64,000 nucleotides of DNA from Malus domestica. Taxonomy: Eukaryota; Streptophyta; Magnoliopsida; Rosales; Rosaceae. Below are positions 34,144-45,055 of this stretch, piece by piece. Position numbers and translations under genes: made by a program. Location: positions 40,187,501 to 40,251,500 of the forward strand of contig NC_091670.1 in assembly GCF_042453785.1 (NCBI RefSeq), in the 5' to 3' direction. The notes under the pieces were generated by a model that worked only from the letters and a program-made list of their open reading frames with translations, did no database searches and had not been told where the DNA came from. Position 1 is the stretch's first letter. Each line of letters starts with the position of its first letter.

Positions 34144-35430
34144 CTACCTGCTCTCCTCCACTTGATCTTGTACTAGTACTAGTAGTATTGCCAAAGATTC
34201 CACTCTTAAATAATTTGTCCCCATGAAAGTTGTACCTTTTCTCTTCAACATATCTTCTGCTGCGGTTTGGTTGTTGTCCACTTTCGTGTCTTCGTCATTG
34301 GCTTTCCTCTTCTTACCTGCTTCCGCCACATGATTTGAAGTACTAGAGCCCGATTTATGTCTAGTAACTGGTGTCGGCCACCATGGGAGCGCAAATGGGA
34401 AGACAGCCGTCGCGGAGTTATTAACTGGAGCATAATTAACCGGAGTGACCTAGTAGTCGTACCTTTCTTGCACGAATGTTGCACATGACATTGTGTTCAT
34501 TGAGTTCTAGATATAAGATATCTTCACTATTTGGGTCGAAAGCAAGCACCCCTATTGTGTTGATCAATGCATTTCGCATAACCATTCTGGATACGAAACC
34601 GTGCCTACCAAACACCATTTGCCTGCAGAGTTGTCAACCTGATCATCATCTATCAACTCCCAAACACTCAAATCATTCACTCGATTATGAGCTAACTGGC
34701 ACTTTCGCAGACACGTACCTCCTCTAGCTCTGTTACACACACCTGGGAATTCAAATCTTGTAGTGACAGTGACCAGATCATCTTTAGGCATATCAATGAA
34801 GCGACAATTAATATTAGTATGACCAGAGCTATTACTTGTGGAGCTTGTTGTGTTATTATTAATGGAGTTGGGATGCAACCCAATTATAAGTGACCCCTTC
34901 TTCGAGAGTCAAGCTATCGAAACAAAAGCTTCGTGGGCTTAATACAACAGTAGTTGTCCATTTACGAGTCTCAGAAGAGAAGAAACTGGAAGGATGAGTC
35001 TTTTGCAAGTTTAGAAAAAAAAATCCACACTACCTTCTACCTATACTCAACATTGAGCTGGAATAATGTTTTACAACCGGTTCTACCACAACTTTCTTCT
35101 TTTCTTCGGTCGTCATCTTCCTTGCATCCGTTATAGTAGGGTTCACAGATGAATCCTACTTGTATGTCCTCGTGACACTGAGGAGGGGGAGGAAGAGCAT
35201 CCCACTGTTTAGTGTATGGATTGCAAATGTAGTAATTACATTAACGATACATGGTTGCCCAACATAAAACTAAGCAGTATATAAATACTACCACAATTGG
35301 TTCATACTCTTGTGACTTGACAGGACCTTGATGATAACGAAGGAAGCTCAAAAAGAAGTTCCATGCTTCGGGCGCCAGAGGCTGCTCGGACAAGGAAAAG
35401 AATTTCTTCGTGTTCGTTGGATCAATGAAC
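34144..35430 (-). pseudogene. F-box-associated-domain protein, broken
   Basis: Minus-strand pieces in several frames follow the order of an F-box protein C-terminal region (At5g07610-like): YICNPYTKQW, LPPPPQCHEDIQVGF, FSSETRKW, CRFIDMPKDD, VSVWEL-type LSVWELIDDD, GVLAFDPNSEDILYLEL and VMCNIRARKV, then a lysine/asparagine-rich tail. Stops and shifts separate the pieces (near 35240, 34990, 34565 and 34436). No F-box motif was identified. It lies opposite in strand to the PPO-derived loci. Confidence 0.65.
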
Positions 35431-35439
35431 ACTAAAGTA

Positions 35440-36090
35440 GCAAGCGGAATTGGATGTTCGTTATCACTTTGAGACGTAGAAAGCGTTCAATAAAATAAAG
35501 ATTAGAAACGAAACTGAACCAGCGTTTCATGGCAAAATGAAGATCGATTGAGCTGCAGATTTACTGCGTAGAGGTTTTGGGAGTTAGACGGGCATATTTC
35601 TTGCGTTATAAACTTAATTTATATATACATACAGTGCAGAATATAGGTTGCCCATTTTCATCTTTAAGCAGGTTCACCTTTTCTTTTGGTGGCGGTATTT
35701 CAAACTACTAACGCATTTATTTGTGTCTTAAATTTCTTATATGACCGTCTATTATTAATTTAAGATACCGTTATATACTAAGTAATTTTTGGTTCCTTTT
35801 CTACCAACTAGTCAAACATTTTACAAACAGTTGGTGGGCTAAAAAAATTAAGTATTAAAACCAAGCTTTCCGCCATGGCTCCCATCTCTCGAGCCCACTC
35901 CCTTATTTCCTTCCTCTAAATCACAATACTCCCTACACCCTAGGGGGCTTTCTGGTTGTCGTCCCCTTGTCCCAAAAGTTCGCCTCCGGCGTACAAAAAT
36001 CTCAATCCCCCCTTTGCATAAGGGTCATCAAATTAATCATATTATTAGCTTACAGCGATTCAAAAGAGAAATTTGAGTACAAAAGAGACG
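35440..36090. other. gene-free stretch
   Basis: No gene or clear transposon end recognised. Confidence 0.35.
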
Positions 36091-36093
36091 TTA

Positions 36094-36334
36094 AGGGATC
36101 GTTTGATAACCATTTCGTTTTTTGTTTTCAGCTTTCATTTTTTTGAAAATTGAAATCTTGTTTGGTAACTGCTTTTAGTTTTTCAGTTTAAAATAATAAT
36201 AAAAAGTGAAAACTCAAGGCCAATATTTGAAAATTGAAGTCATATTTGAAAATAATTATCAAATATGACTTCAATTTTCAATTTGAAAATAAGTGAAAAT
36301 TAAAATTGAAAATAAAATAGTTATCAAACAGCCT
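36094..36334. mobile_element. PIF/Harbinger-like MITE
   Basis: Inverted ends AGGGATCGTTTGATAACC and the complement of AGTTATCAAACAGCCT are flanked by TTA (36091-36093, 36335-36337). The same end family bounds 53168-53565. Its right edge touches the PPO scrap at 36338. Confidence 0.75.
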
Positions 36335-36337
36335 TTA

Positions 36338-36599
36338 AGAAACAATATCTACGTACATGACGACGAAGACGGGCTAAGTCGACCCGAGAAGGCCGAGTTC
36401 GCTGGGAACTTCGTGTATTTACCGCATAAGCAGAAGAAGGTGACAACAAGCCTCCAACTAACAGAGTAACGGACTTGTTGGGGGACTTGGTGATAACGGT
36501 GACGACAGTTTTAAGGTTCCTTGGCACCTAAGCTTGGTACCTGAGTACGTCAAACGGCCCGTTACCATCCGTCTGATCAAGGTCGAGTTGCTGAACTAG
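36338..36599 (+). pseudogene. PPO KFDV-domain fragment
   Basis: It reads as the second half of a PPO C-terminus: IYVHDDEDGLSRPEKAEFAG, NFVYLPHKQKKV, TSLQLTE, then a stop and a frame shift in the DLLGDL region, SLVPEYVKRPVTI and a terminal KVELLN before TAG (36597-36599). The KFDV motif itself and everything upstream are missing; a MITE abuts the 5' side. Confidence 0.85.
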
Positions 36600-37628
36600 G
36601 AGTGCGTAGATGGATATTTCGGGTGTGCTGAGATGATTTCACGTGCAAAATAATGTAGTCACAAACAACCCACTTAAATTAAGTTTTCTTATGTTTATGA
36701 CGTATTTAATTAGTTTCTTGCTTGTTGTTTGTTTTTGTTGTATTTTCTCTTTATAATATGTTCTGTAATTCTCTCCAGATTAACAATAAATATCAGAAAT
36801 GAAATTGATATTAAAAAATAAAAATTGTTATTTCTCACCCTCCAAAATATCATTTACTTCCATAAAAAAAAGAAAATCATGTGCTACAGAAGATTTCATT
36901 CTTCCGCAGGCTCAGCCCAACGTGTTTATCATAGCAGATTGGGCTAGCCCAGTAATTTGGGTCAAACGGGCCTGACCCAGATCACCATTTTTTTTTTATT
37001 TAATCAATGGAGATCACCAATTTGATCATTGCATGGAGTGGTGGTGTACAATTTGGATAGGTTCGACCCAAACTCAGATTCAGATTTCAATCCAGCAGGG
37101 GCAGGATAAGGCTTAAAACACTTTACGCCGAGAGATGATTGGTTTGGAGTCAGTTTTATAATTGATTAGGAGGTTTTTTTTATTTTTTATTTTTTTAACT
37201 AAAATGATTCCCGAGATTAGCATAACTCCTCACTTTGATTCTGGGATTTGAAATCGATAGAAGTGGTCTTGAGTTTGTAAATTATTTTGGCTCTTATGTG
37301 AAAATTCTCCATTAAATAAGGATAAAATGATTAAAATATCCTCATTTTTTGTCAAATCATTTTGGTCCACTGTTTATCAAATTGAGGATATTTTCGTCAT
37401 CTTGGTCCTTATCTAACAGAATTTTTCATGGAATGATAAAATGATTGATAGTGAACAAACTTAAGGATCACTTCTATTGATTTCAAAATTCAGGAACCAA
37501 AGTGAGGAAGCCTATCTCAACTAGCATTTGCCTACACATTTTGTGTGTATGTACACAAGCCTATCTCAACTAGCATTTGCCTACACATTTTGTGTGTATG
37601 TACACATTTTTTTTTTAGAAAATGAGGA

Positions 37629-37678
<50 letters not shown>

Positions 37679-38868
37679 GAGGGGGGGAGTGGGAGGTTTT
37701 TGTTTGTTTTTTTAAATATTGAAGGTATTTTAACATCATATGTAGGTGAGGTTTCAATAAAAAACAGTAAAATTTGGACCTGTGAAATTATATTATTACC
37801 CATCATTTTTTTGTGTGATAAAAGATTAAATTGTCTTTTCACCATTTTTTATTGACAAAGAGAGTTTCATTAATTAGTAGAGATAACCATTTTTTTTTCC
37901 AAATTACACAAGATTGTTTTCACATTCAATAACCACCATTATCTAATGACTTGAAATTGCAGGACTCGCCCCCAAAATATCCTCGAACTATTTTCTGTGG
38001 TTTGGTTAGTGGGTTTGGAGGATGAGTCATGCTCTGATTGCTAACAATTGACGATACAATCATCCTAACAAAGGGTATAAATTTGAAAATTTTCTAACAG
38101 TGGGGTGCAACGTGCAAAAATTGAAACTTCATGACTCATTGTAAATTGACTTCAAACATTGATAGTGTAAAATATATTTAGCCCAACAAATAAGTCGGTG
38201 TTAAACCATGAATGCTCGCTACACTAAGAAAGCTACACTAAGAAAGGGGGGAGAGTTTGGACTCAAGCACAGTAAATTAAAAGGGAGACTCTAACCACCA
38301 ATTTGTGGTACATGGTTTAAAGAACAATATCGATAATTCATACATAATTAACACAAATCTATATGTGGAAATAAAATCGTCTTAAATTTTGTCGATGTGA
38401 CAGATTTCTAACCCAAACCGTCCCATTGTGGTTTTATTTTACTCTGTTGTGCTGGTTCTATATATGATATCTTATTATAAGATGACACACAATGGTTGAT
38501 GGTTCATTGATCAATTTGAAGTAGCTGTGCAATTTATGTTTTACTTTTTTTATTTTTTTGTCAAAAGATAAATTTGTTAAATTAGATGTCAGATTAGGGA
38601 GCAGGGTTCGAATTCATGCCGTAGTGCAAGGGCAACACTCATCTCCACCAATGTGATAGAGGGCCCAATTTAATTTGATAGAAGACTTGAGATCCTCATC
38701 AGCCATATAGGGTTAGGGAATAAACATTACTTGCGATACTAAAGCTATAAACATTACTTGTTTGTCTAAATATAAATTTTACAAAAAGCTAGTGCCGGAT
38801 TATTGTTGCTAATTTTGATCCTCGTCTTACACAAGCAGTAATCTGTTGAATTCATGATTCATATAGGT
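36600..38868. other. gene-free stretch with simple repeats
   Basis: Contains a 49-bp exact tandem duplication (37509-37557, 37558-37606) and an AG microsatellite (about 37625-37673). No gene recognised. Confidence 0.45.
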
Positions 38869-39022
38869 TGAACAAAGGAAAAAAGCAGCACTGCCGGAGC
38901 ATGTCAAGAGGGACCTTCATCGTTGGAAAGTTCATTGCAAGATGTTGCATCACGATCGATATAGTTTCATGGATCTCTGGCCCTGCTCTTCAAAGGACTG
39001 GGATCATTTAGCCCGGCAAGAG
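38869..39022 (+). other. exon-like fragment of unknown gene
   Basis: After ATAG, a frame reads VEQRKKAALPEHVKRDLHRW, continues KVHCKMLHHDRYSFMDLWP, and ends before a GTACCT donor-like site. Composition is protein-like and tryptophan-rich compared with its surroundings. No family is recognised and no partner exon was found; it could be a relic or chance. Confidence 0.3.
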
Positions 39023-39723
39023 GTACCTTTAGTGAAAATGTTATGCTAGTATGTCCATTTCCACCATGAACATCTTTGTCATCAGCCTTTTCCTTTTTCG
39101 TAGTATGCACACATGCCCCGTACTACCATCTATTCAAAAAGCTGATGTCTAAGAGATTATATTTATTTATTTATTTATTTTACATTTTCTTCATGCTACC
39201 GAAAACACTAAAATCATAAGAACGAAATATGTAAAGGGGACGGTGTAATTTAATGTTGAATCGGTATTCATTCACCATACAAAATGGAATAGTACTAGCT
39301 TATGTGTAGAGTAAACCCCTGGACGCTAGTAAGCTCTAGCCCTCTGCATGGACAAGGGAATTATTAAGCTTATTGTGGAAATGCATTCTGCGGCTGCTGT
39401 TACTTTGCTGCAGCTGGATGCAGCTCATAAGTTTCACCCTCTTGCCTTTCTTTTGATCAGTTGCCATAAGATTTCCTGCTTTGAGATCAAACATTTTTTT
39501 GTTGTGAATATCGCGTAAAGAAATGAACCATTTGAAAAATTTGCAATTGAGAAAGAACAGTTTTCTTCATCCTTGAATTGAAGTCAAATTAGTTTGCATT
39601 GGTCTGTCTTTCTTGTGAATATAATTTGACTATTTCTGCCATAATGAAGTTATCCAATTTCATTGGAGTTGGCACATTAACGCTTTTGTCAAATCAAACC
39701 CCTAAGTTTGGTCTTTTTAAGAT

Positions 39724-40220
39724 GAGTAAACTGCCGATTTGCCCCCTGAACTATCACCCAACTTTCGATTTGCCCCCTGAACTTTTTAATTGGAAAATTA
39801 AGGACTTAAACTAATTTTTTTGGCCGATTTGCCCCCTGCTGTTAATTTTTCATTCATTCCATCAAAATTTCTGTTAAATGGAAGCATATGCACAACATGT
39901 GTAGGTAGTTCGGTCGTTTCATTCTTTAAAATAATTGAAAATCTTAGATTTCTAAAATATAAACCTATGCAAATATGTGTGATTCTATAGCTTTTTTGTC
40001 TGAATGTCTAGTGAAATGACGCTTTTGTCCACAAATGAGAGTTACGTGGTTTGCACACGATAAGAGTTAACGTTAATTTGGATGAAATCTATGAAAAACT
40101 AATGGTAGGGGGGAAATCGGCCAAAAAAAATAGTTTAAGTCCTTAATTTTCCAATCAAAAAGTTCAGGGGGCAAATCGAAAGTTGGGTGATAGTTCAGGG
40201 GGCAAATCGGCAGTTTACTC
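39724..40220. mobile_element. Mutator-like MITE with long inverted ends
   Basis: Inverted arms of roughly 115 bp start GAGTAAACTGCCGATTTGCC and contain CCCCCTGAACT and TTGGAAAATTAAGGACTT; the right arm is their complement, ending CAGTTTACTC. A perfect 9-bp duplication TTTTAAGAT flanks it (39715-39723, 40221-40229). No transposase. It lies about 0.8 kb upstream of the intact PPO. Confidence 0.92.
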
Positions 40221-40229
40221 TTTTAAGAT

Positions 40230-40961
40230 CTCCATACCCTCGTTTTCCCTCAAAAGTCTAATCTAGCATATGCACCAAGTGGAAAAAATTTATCTTTACA
40301 ATCTACCTAAATCTAATAAAAATATCAGAAGAATGAATTTAGGTCGTTGTATTTCTGAGTCAGCAGAGAGAGGGCAAATAGTCTTTAAACATGGAGAGGT
40401 GGCAAAAGAGAGAGATCAAGGAAAGATTTTTTAGTGTGTCAGGAACACAATCATATATGTTAGACATCATCATACAAATAGAGGATATAATAATATATAA
40501 TGTACTGCCACATATTCTGAACATATTAAAAAATCTCTCGAAATCAAGGACAGTTGCGTCGTGTGAGGGGCAGGCAATGTTGAGCCCCTCTTGACAAATT
40601 ATTACATCCGGAGGGTCCCGTTTTGTGCCTTTTTTTTTCCTCTTAGCAAACCCACATGCTGCCCATCTGCATTATTAATAAAAAAAAACCTCACAACTAC
40701 GTCGTCCCTTGGATTGCCAATTGCAATTGGGGATCGATCATCGATCTCTCTATATATGCCTTGAAAGTGCCTATCTGCATTATTAAAAAAAATAAAAACT
40801 TCTCGAGATTACATGAGATACCACTTTACTTTACTCATCCACCTCACTCTCTCTTTCCCTTTTCACGTTTTTTGATAGGCATCGATCACACCTCGATCAA
40901 TGATGGGAAACTGGCATCGAGAATTCCACTTGTGTGGAAATACGGTGACTCAATCAGCCAT
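40230..40961. other. upstream flank of PPO
   Basis: No other gene. The phrase CTATCTGCATTATTAA(T/A) recurs near 40661 and 40770, a possible short duplication. Confidence 0.35.
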
Positions 40962-40970
40962 TATATAAAG
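40962..40970 (+). promoter_or_regulatory. TATA box of the intact PPO
   Basis: TATATAAAG lies 64 bp upstream of the ATG at 41034, a typical place for a short-leader plant gene. Confidence 0.6.
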
Positions 40971-41033
40971 AGGACACTTGATCTTCATTTCTGCACACAT
41001 GCATGTAGCTGAAAAAACCTAATTGATAAAGCC

Positions 41034-42800
41034 ATGGCTTCATTTCTTCCACTTGCACCCGCCACTACGCTTATTAACCGCCCTTCTTCCATTCGTTCTA
41101 ATACTTCAACTTCCCTTAGTTGTTTCCCTAGACCTTTGTTCTCAATACATCGTTCATTTGAAAAAGGTAAGCATGGATCTCCATGCAAAGCAAGAAAGAG
41201 CGATGATGAACAGGGTATTAACCAAGACGATGGAAAACTGGACAGGAGAAACATGCTGATTGGTCTTGGAGCTGGAGGTCTGTACGGGGCAACCAGTCTT
41301 GGCCTTGGGACCAACCCATTCGCCACCGCTGTTCCGATTCCCGCTCCTGACCTAAAAACTTGCGTCCGGACCACCGAAGATATGAAAGGACTTAATTGTT
41401 GTCCACCGTCAACCGAAATCATCAATTTCGAGCTACCCGAAGTCAAAACACTCCGCACCAGGCCAGCGGCACATACAGTCGATCAAAAGTATATAGAAAA
41501 CTACAAAACGGCCATCGAGCTGATGAAGAACCTCCCCGAGGACGACCCACGTAACTTCTGGAACCAAGCTCAAGTCCACTGTGCCTACTGTGAGGGTGCA
41601 TATTACTATGCTAGCAATGATTGTGATGGCACCAAGGAAGAAATACAAGTTCACTCCTCGTGGCTCTTTTACCCCTTCCATCGCTGGTACCTCTACTTTT
41701 ATGAGAGAATCCTTGCCAAACTCATTAAGGACCCAAATTTTGCTCTGCCCTTCTGGAACTGGGACGGTAAAGACGGCATGTACTTGCCTCCTATTTTCGA
41801 GGAGGGCCGCAGTAGTTCCCCACTCTTCGACCACTACCGAAACGCCAAGCACCGGAAGAAGAAATTTGTGTTGGACCTCAACTACAATTGCACCGACTCC
41901 GGCAAAACAGATGAAGAAATTAAAGAGGATAACCTCTGTACTATGCACCGGCAGATGTACTCTGCTTCTACTGGTAAGGATTTGCGTCTTTTCTTTGGCC
42001 ACCCTTACAGGAAAGGCGACAAACCTAGCCCCGGTGCAGGAAACATTGAGCGTATTCCCCACAACAATGTCCACATCTGGACTGGCGACCCCGATTGGGT
42101 TAGAGAGGACATGGGAAACCTTTACTCTGCTGCTAGAGATCCCATCTTTTTCGCGCACCATGCCAACGTAGACCGCATGTGGTACTTGTGGAAAAAAGAA
42201 TTACACTGCAAGGACATCTCCCAAGATGACTGGCTGAAAGCCGAGTTTCTATTCTACAACGAGAACAAGCAACTCGTCCGAGTTAACGTCGAACAATCTC
42301 TCGACACGGACAAGCTCGGGTACAAGTACGATGATGATGTTGATATCGAGTGGATGAGCAATAAGTACAAGCCAAAAGCTCGTAAGTCATTAAACAAGGC
42401 AAAGCCAAACGTCTCTAGGTTCCCGGTGAAATTGGACTCCAAGGCAAGTGTTAAAGTGCAGAGAGCATCTTTGAAGCGGCCCGCGAACGAGAAGGCAGAA
42501 CGAGCAGAGGTGTTGTTGATCGAAGGGATTGAGTTCCCTGGTAACCAGGCTGTGAAGTTTGATGTGTATGTCAATGACGATGCAGACACGGAGAGCGGGC
42601 CTTGCAACTCTGAGTTTGCTGGCAGCTTTGTTCACGTCCCACACAGGCACAGCCACACTATTAAGACCAATATGACATTAGGGATTACGGATCTGTTGCA
42701 GGACTTGGAAGCTGAAGATGACAGCCACGTGGTTGTGACTTTGGTGCCAAGGTATGGGAAGGGGCCTATCACCATTGGTGATGTCAAGATTGAGCTCTGA
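41034..42800 (+). CDS. PPO: polyphenol oxidase (catechol oxidase type), chloroplastic
   Basis: Oxidises o-diphenols to quinones with O2 (enzymatic browning, defence) in the thylakoid lumen. A single exon of 588 codons, normal length. A Ser/Thr-rich transit peptide is followed by twin-arginine LDRRNMLIGLG (R71-R72) and a lumen cleavage region FATA near 99. CuA: HCAYC (H182, with C186 as likely thioether partner), H207 in VHSSW, H216 in FHRWY. CuB: H343 and H347 in PHNNVHIW, and the histidine pair 375-376 in FFAHHANVDRMW. E339 matches the water-keeper glutamate. Residue 363 is Leu where many plant enzymes have the gate Phe. DWL domain near 397-450, then a YKY linker region and the KFDV domain (KFDV 508-511). 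The only intact catalytic PPO in the window. Confidence 0.97.
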   Translation: MASFLPLAPATTLINRPSSIRSNTSTSLSCFPRPLFSIHRSFEKGKHGSPCKARKSDDEQGINQDDGKLDRRNMLIGLGAGGLYGATSLGLGTNPFATAVPIPAPDLKTCVRTTEDMKGLNCCPPSTEIINFELPEVKTLRTRPAAHTVDQKYIENYKTAIELMKNLPEDDPRNFWNQAQVHCAYCEGAYYYASNDCDGTKEEIQVHSSWLFYPFHRWYLYFYERILAKLIKDPNFALPFWNWDGKDGMYLPPIFEEGRSSSPLFDHYRNAKHRKKKFVLDLNYNCTDSGKTDEEIKEDNLCTMHRQMYSASTGKDLRLFFGHPYRKGDKPSPGAGNIERIPHNNVHIWTGDPDWVREDMGNLYSAARDPIFFAHHANVDRMWYLWKKELHCKDISQDDWLKAEFLFYNENKQLVRVNVEQSLDTDKLGYKYDDDVDIEWMSNKYKPKARKSLNKAKPNVSRFPVKLDSKASVKVQRASLKRPANEKAERAEVLLIEGIEFPGNQAVKFDVYVNDDADTESGPCNSEFAGSFVHVPHRHSHTIKTNMTLGITDLLQDLEAEDDSHVVVTLVPRYGKGPITIGDVKIEL

Positions 42801-43160
42801 TTCTTTTCTCGGCCTTCTCGATCCACTGGATCTGTTTCCATGCATGCTTTCTACGTATCCTAGCTACCCCTTTCTTGCTGCCAGTGCTAATAAATTGCAT
42901 GCATGCTTTGATCAGAGCACTGCGATGTTTCTGCTGCCTTTCATTTCCATCCTTCATTACTTTCACTTCTTGTTTGTGTCAAGTTCTTGTGTATGTGTAA
43001 TGCATGCGTCGATCAAGACCACGTACGCATGTACCACAGTGCATGCTTCCGTGGGAGATCATTTATGTTGGTTGTTGCTAAATAAACCTTATGTTCAGTG
43101 TGTTTAAGTTGCTTTAATTTGCTTTTTGTTCTCTCTCTCTTTTTCCTAAAGGCGATTCAT
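42801..43160 (+). other. PPO 3' flank
   Basis: Probable 3' untranslated sequence, with several GCATGC words and AATAAA-like signals near 42888 and 43080. No other gene. Confidence 0.4.
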
Positions 43161-43168
43161 ATATACTG

Positions 43169-44461
43169 CAGTGGCGAAGCCAGGAATTCTCGGGAGGAGG
43201 GGCAAACTTATATGCGTGCAAGGTTAAAGAAAAATGGCAACAACCAAATCTTTTTATATAGAAATGTCTTATATAATTAATCAATACAAATAAATTACAG
43301 TTGTTGTCGGCGAAGTTTCATGTTATGAAAACGTCACATAATAGGATCATTATCAGTAAAAGCAAATACATCTCTCTCAAAGTAACAATCATGTTATCAC
43401 TCAACTATTGACTCTCATTTTGTTACGCAATGATGTTTTCACAATCTTCATAGTAGAAAAAACTCTTTTCACCGAAACGGTTGCAACCGGTAACACTAAA
43501 GTTAATGTAAGAAACTTATACATTAACATGTAGCTTTCACACCTCCTGGTTCATTTTGTGAGATTTAGGTTAACAAAGTTCATTTTAGAGTTACTACCTA
43601 CGAATTGCTTCGCGATAATTGGAGAAGGATTTAAGCACTGTTTCTTATAGTATCGTTCCATTACATAACTGTATAACAAAAGAAAAAAATATATCTTAGA
43701 CTCTTAATCCTAGAGTAGACTATAGGGTAATATCTAATCAAATCACAAATTAATTAATCAATACTAACAATCATATGAATAATCAAGAATTCAATTTTTA
43801 TTCTAAACCACAATTAAAAATTGAGTAAGTTGATTAGGGTTTATAGCGGTTACTGCAATCAATTTTTATTACTAGACCACGTGTGATTCAACTTCATATA
43901 ATATATATAATGTATGAATCCTCTTTTATGTACTTCAAAAAAAAAATAAAAAAAAAATCAATAATCATAGTATTTATATGAATAATCTATAATCGATAAC
44001 CATAAATTTAAAAAAAAAAATTAAAAATTAACCTCACTTGGAGCGGCTGGCATGGCGTCTGGAGCTTGGTGGGCAACGGAACAGGACTTTCTTATGTTCA
44101 ATCTCGGGATTTGAGTCAATTTTGAAAATTGAAATATGGGAATAAAGGTGGGGGGATGGGATTTGTAATTTATGGGCAAGAGTGGGGGTAATAATTGAAA
44201 CGGGTGGGAGGATTGGGATGGGTACCAGTGGCTCTTTAAAAAAAAATTTATTTGATTAATGCAAAACGACGTCGTTTACCAAACCAAAATTAAAAATTAA
44301 AAAAAGAACCTGCAAGCTCACAGTTCCCAGATTCGAACCATGAACCACCGTGGTTCCCAGATTCCGGCCGAACCAAAGGGGTTCAAGCCTCGCTCCTGCC
44401 TTTGTTTTCCGGCGAGCGGAGGGGCGGCCGCCCCCCTTCGCTCCTATGTAGCTTCGCCATA
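43169..44461. mobile_element. hAT-like non-autonomous element
   Basis: The left end CAGTGGCGAAGCCAGG is the common plant hAT terminus. The right end GTAGCTTCGCCATA is its imperfect inverse. Flanks ATATACTG (43161-43168) and ATATACTC (44462-44469) match 7 of 8. The interior is AT-rich without a transposase frame. It lies 370 bp downstream of the PPO stop. Confidence 0.7.
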
Positions 44462-44689
44462 ATATACTCCAACTGCATTTGATTCGGTGAATGTCTCATT
44501 ACATGTCTTTTACATTTTTGATAAATTTTTTTATAGAGGGATGGCCCGGATGGGCAATTAATGATATTATATATGATCAATCGAACGAAAACTAATTAAA
44601 TTCAAGACGTAAACCTAAAACTTAAGTGTAAATGAATACACACGTGCTAAAGGATTTTGGTGCTTGTAGACGAGATGAAGACCTAGTTT

Positions 44690-45055
44690 GGGAGTGAGGT
44701 GCTTAAAAAAAAAACACCCATGAAAAAAAGCTGTGAGGGTTTTAGGTGTTTGGTAAACTGAAAAAAAAGGGCTTATTTTAGAAGCTGCTGTGAGAATAAG
44801 CTGAAATCAAAGGAAAAAGCTGAAGCTGCTATTTGTAGCTTTGGAAAACTGGCTTTTTTTCAAAGCACACGGAGCTACAGTGCTTCTTTAATGAAAAGAC
44901 CCACTATCAGACTGCTTTTTTTTTCCAAAAGCACTTTTACAAAAAAGTTTACCAAACACTCAGCTGATTTATTTCACAGCCGCTTATTCTCACAGCACAG
45001 CCGCTTATTCTCACAGCAGCTTTTTTTCAAAGCACAGCAATACCAAACCAGCCCG
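44690..45055. mobile_element. hAT-type MITE-like foldback (AGCTGC..GCAGCT rich)
   Basis: AGTTTGGGAGTG...GTGCTTAAAAAA at the left and TTTTTTTCAAAGCACAGC...ACCAAACCAGCC at the right are imperfectly inverted, with the GTTTACCAAACACTCAGC phrase inverted to GTTTGGTAAACTG near 44750. A CACAGC(C)GCTTATTCT unit is duplicated near 44977-45013. Target duplication not determined. Confidence 0.5.

Noticed and set aside
37621..37855. Glu/Arg-rich protein from the AG repeat
   Set aside because: The translation is only the AG microsatellite read in frame.
40656..41012. 118-residue protein upstream of PPO
   Set aside because: It covers the PPO TATA region and leader and has no recognisable domain.
41433..42161. 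242-residue antisense protein within PPO
   Set aside because: A shadow frame opposite the PPO catalytic domain; no independent support.
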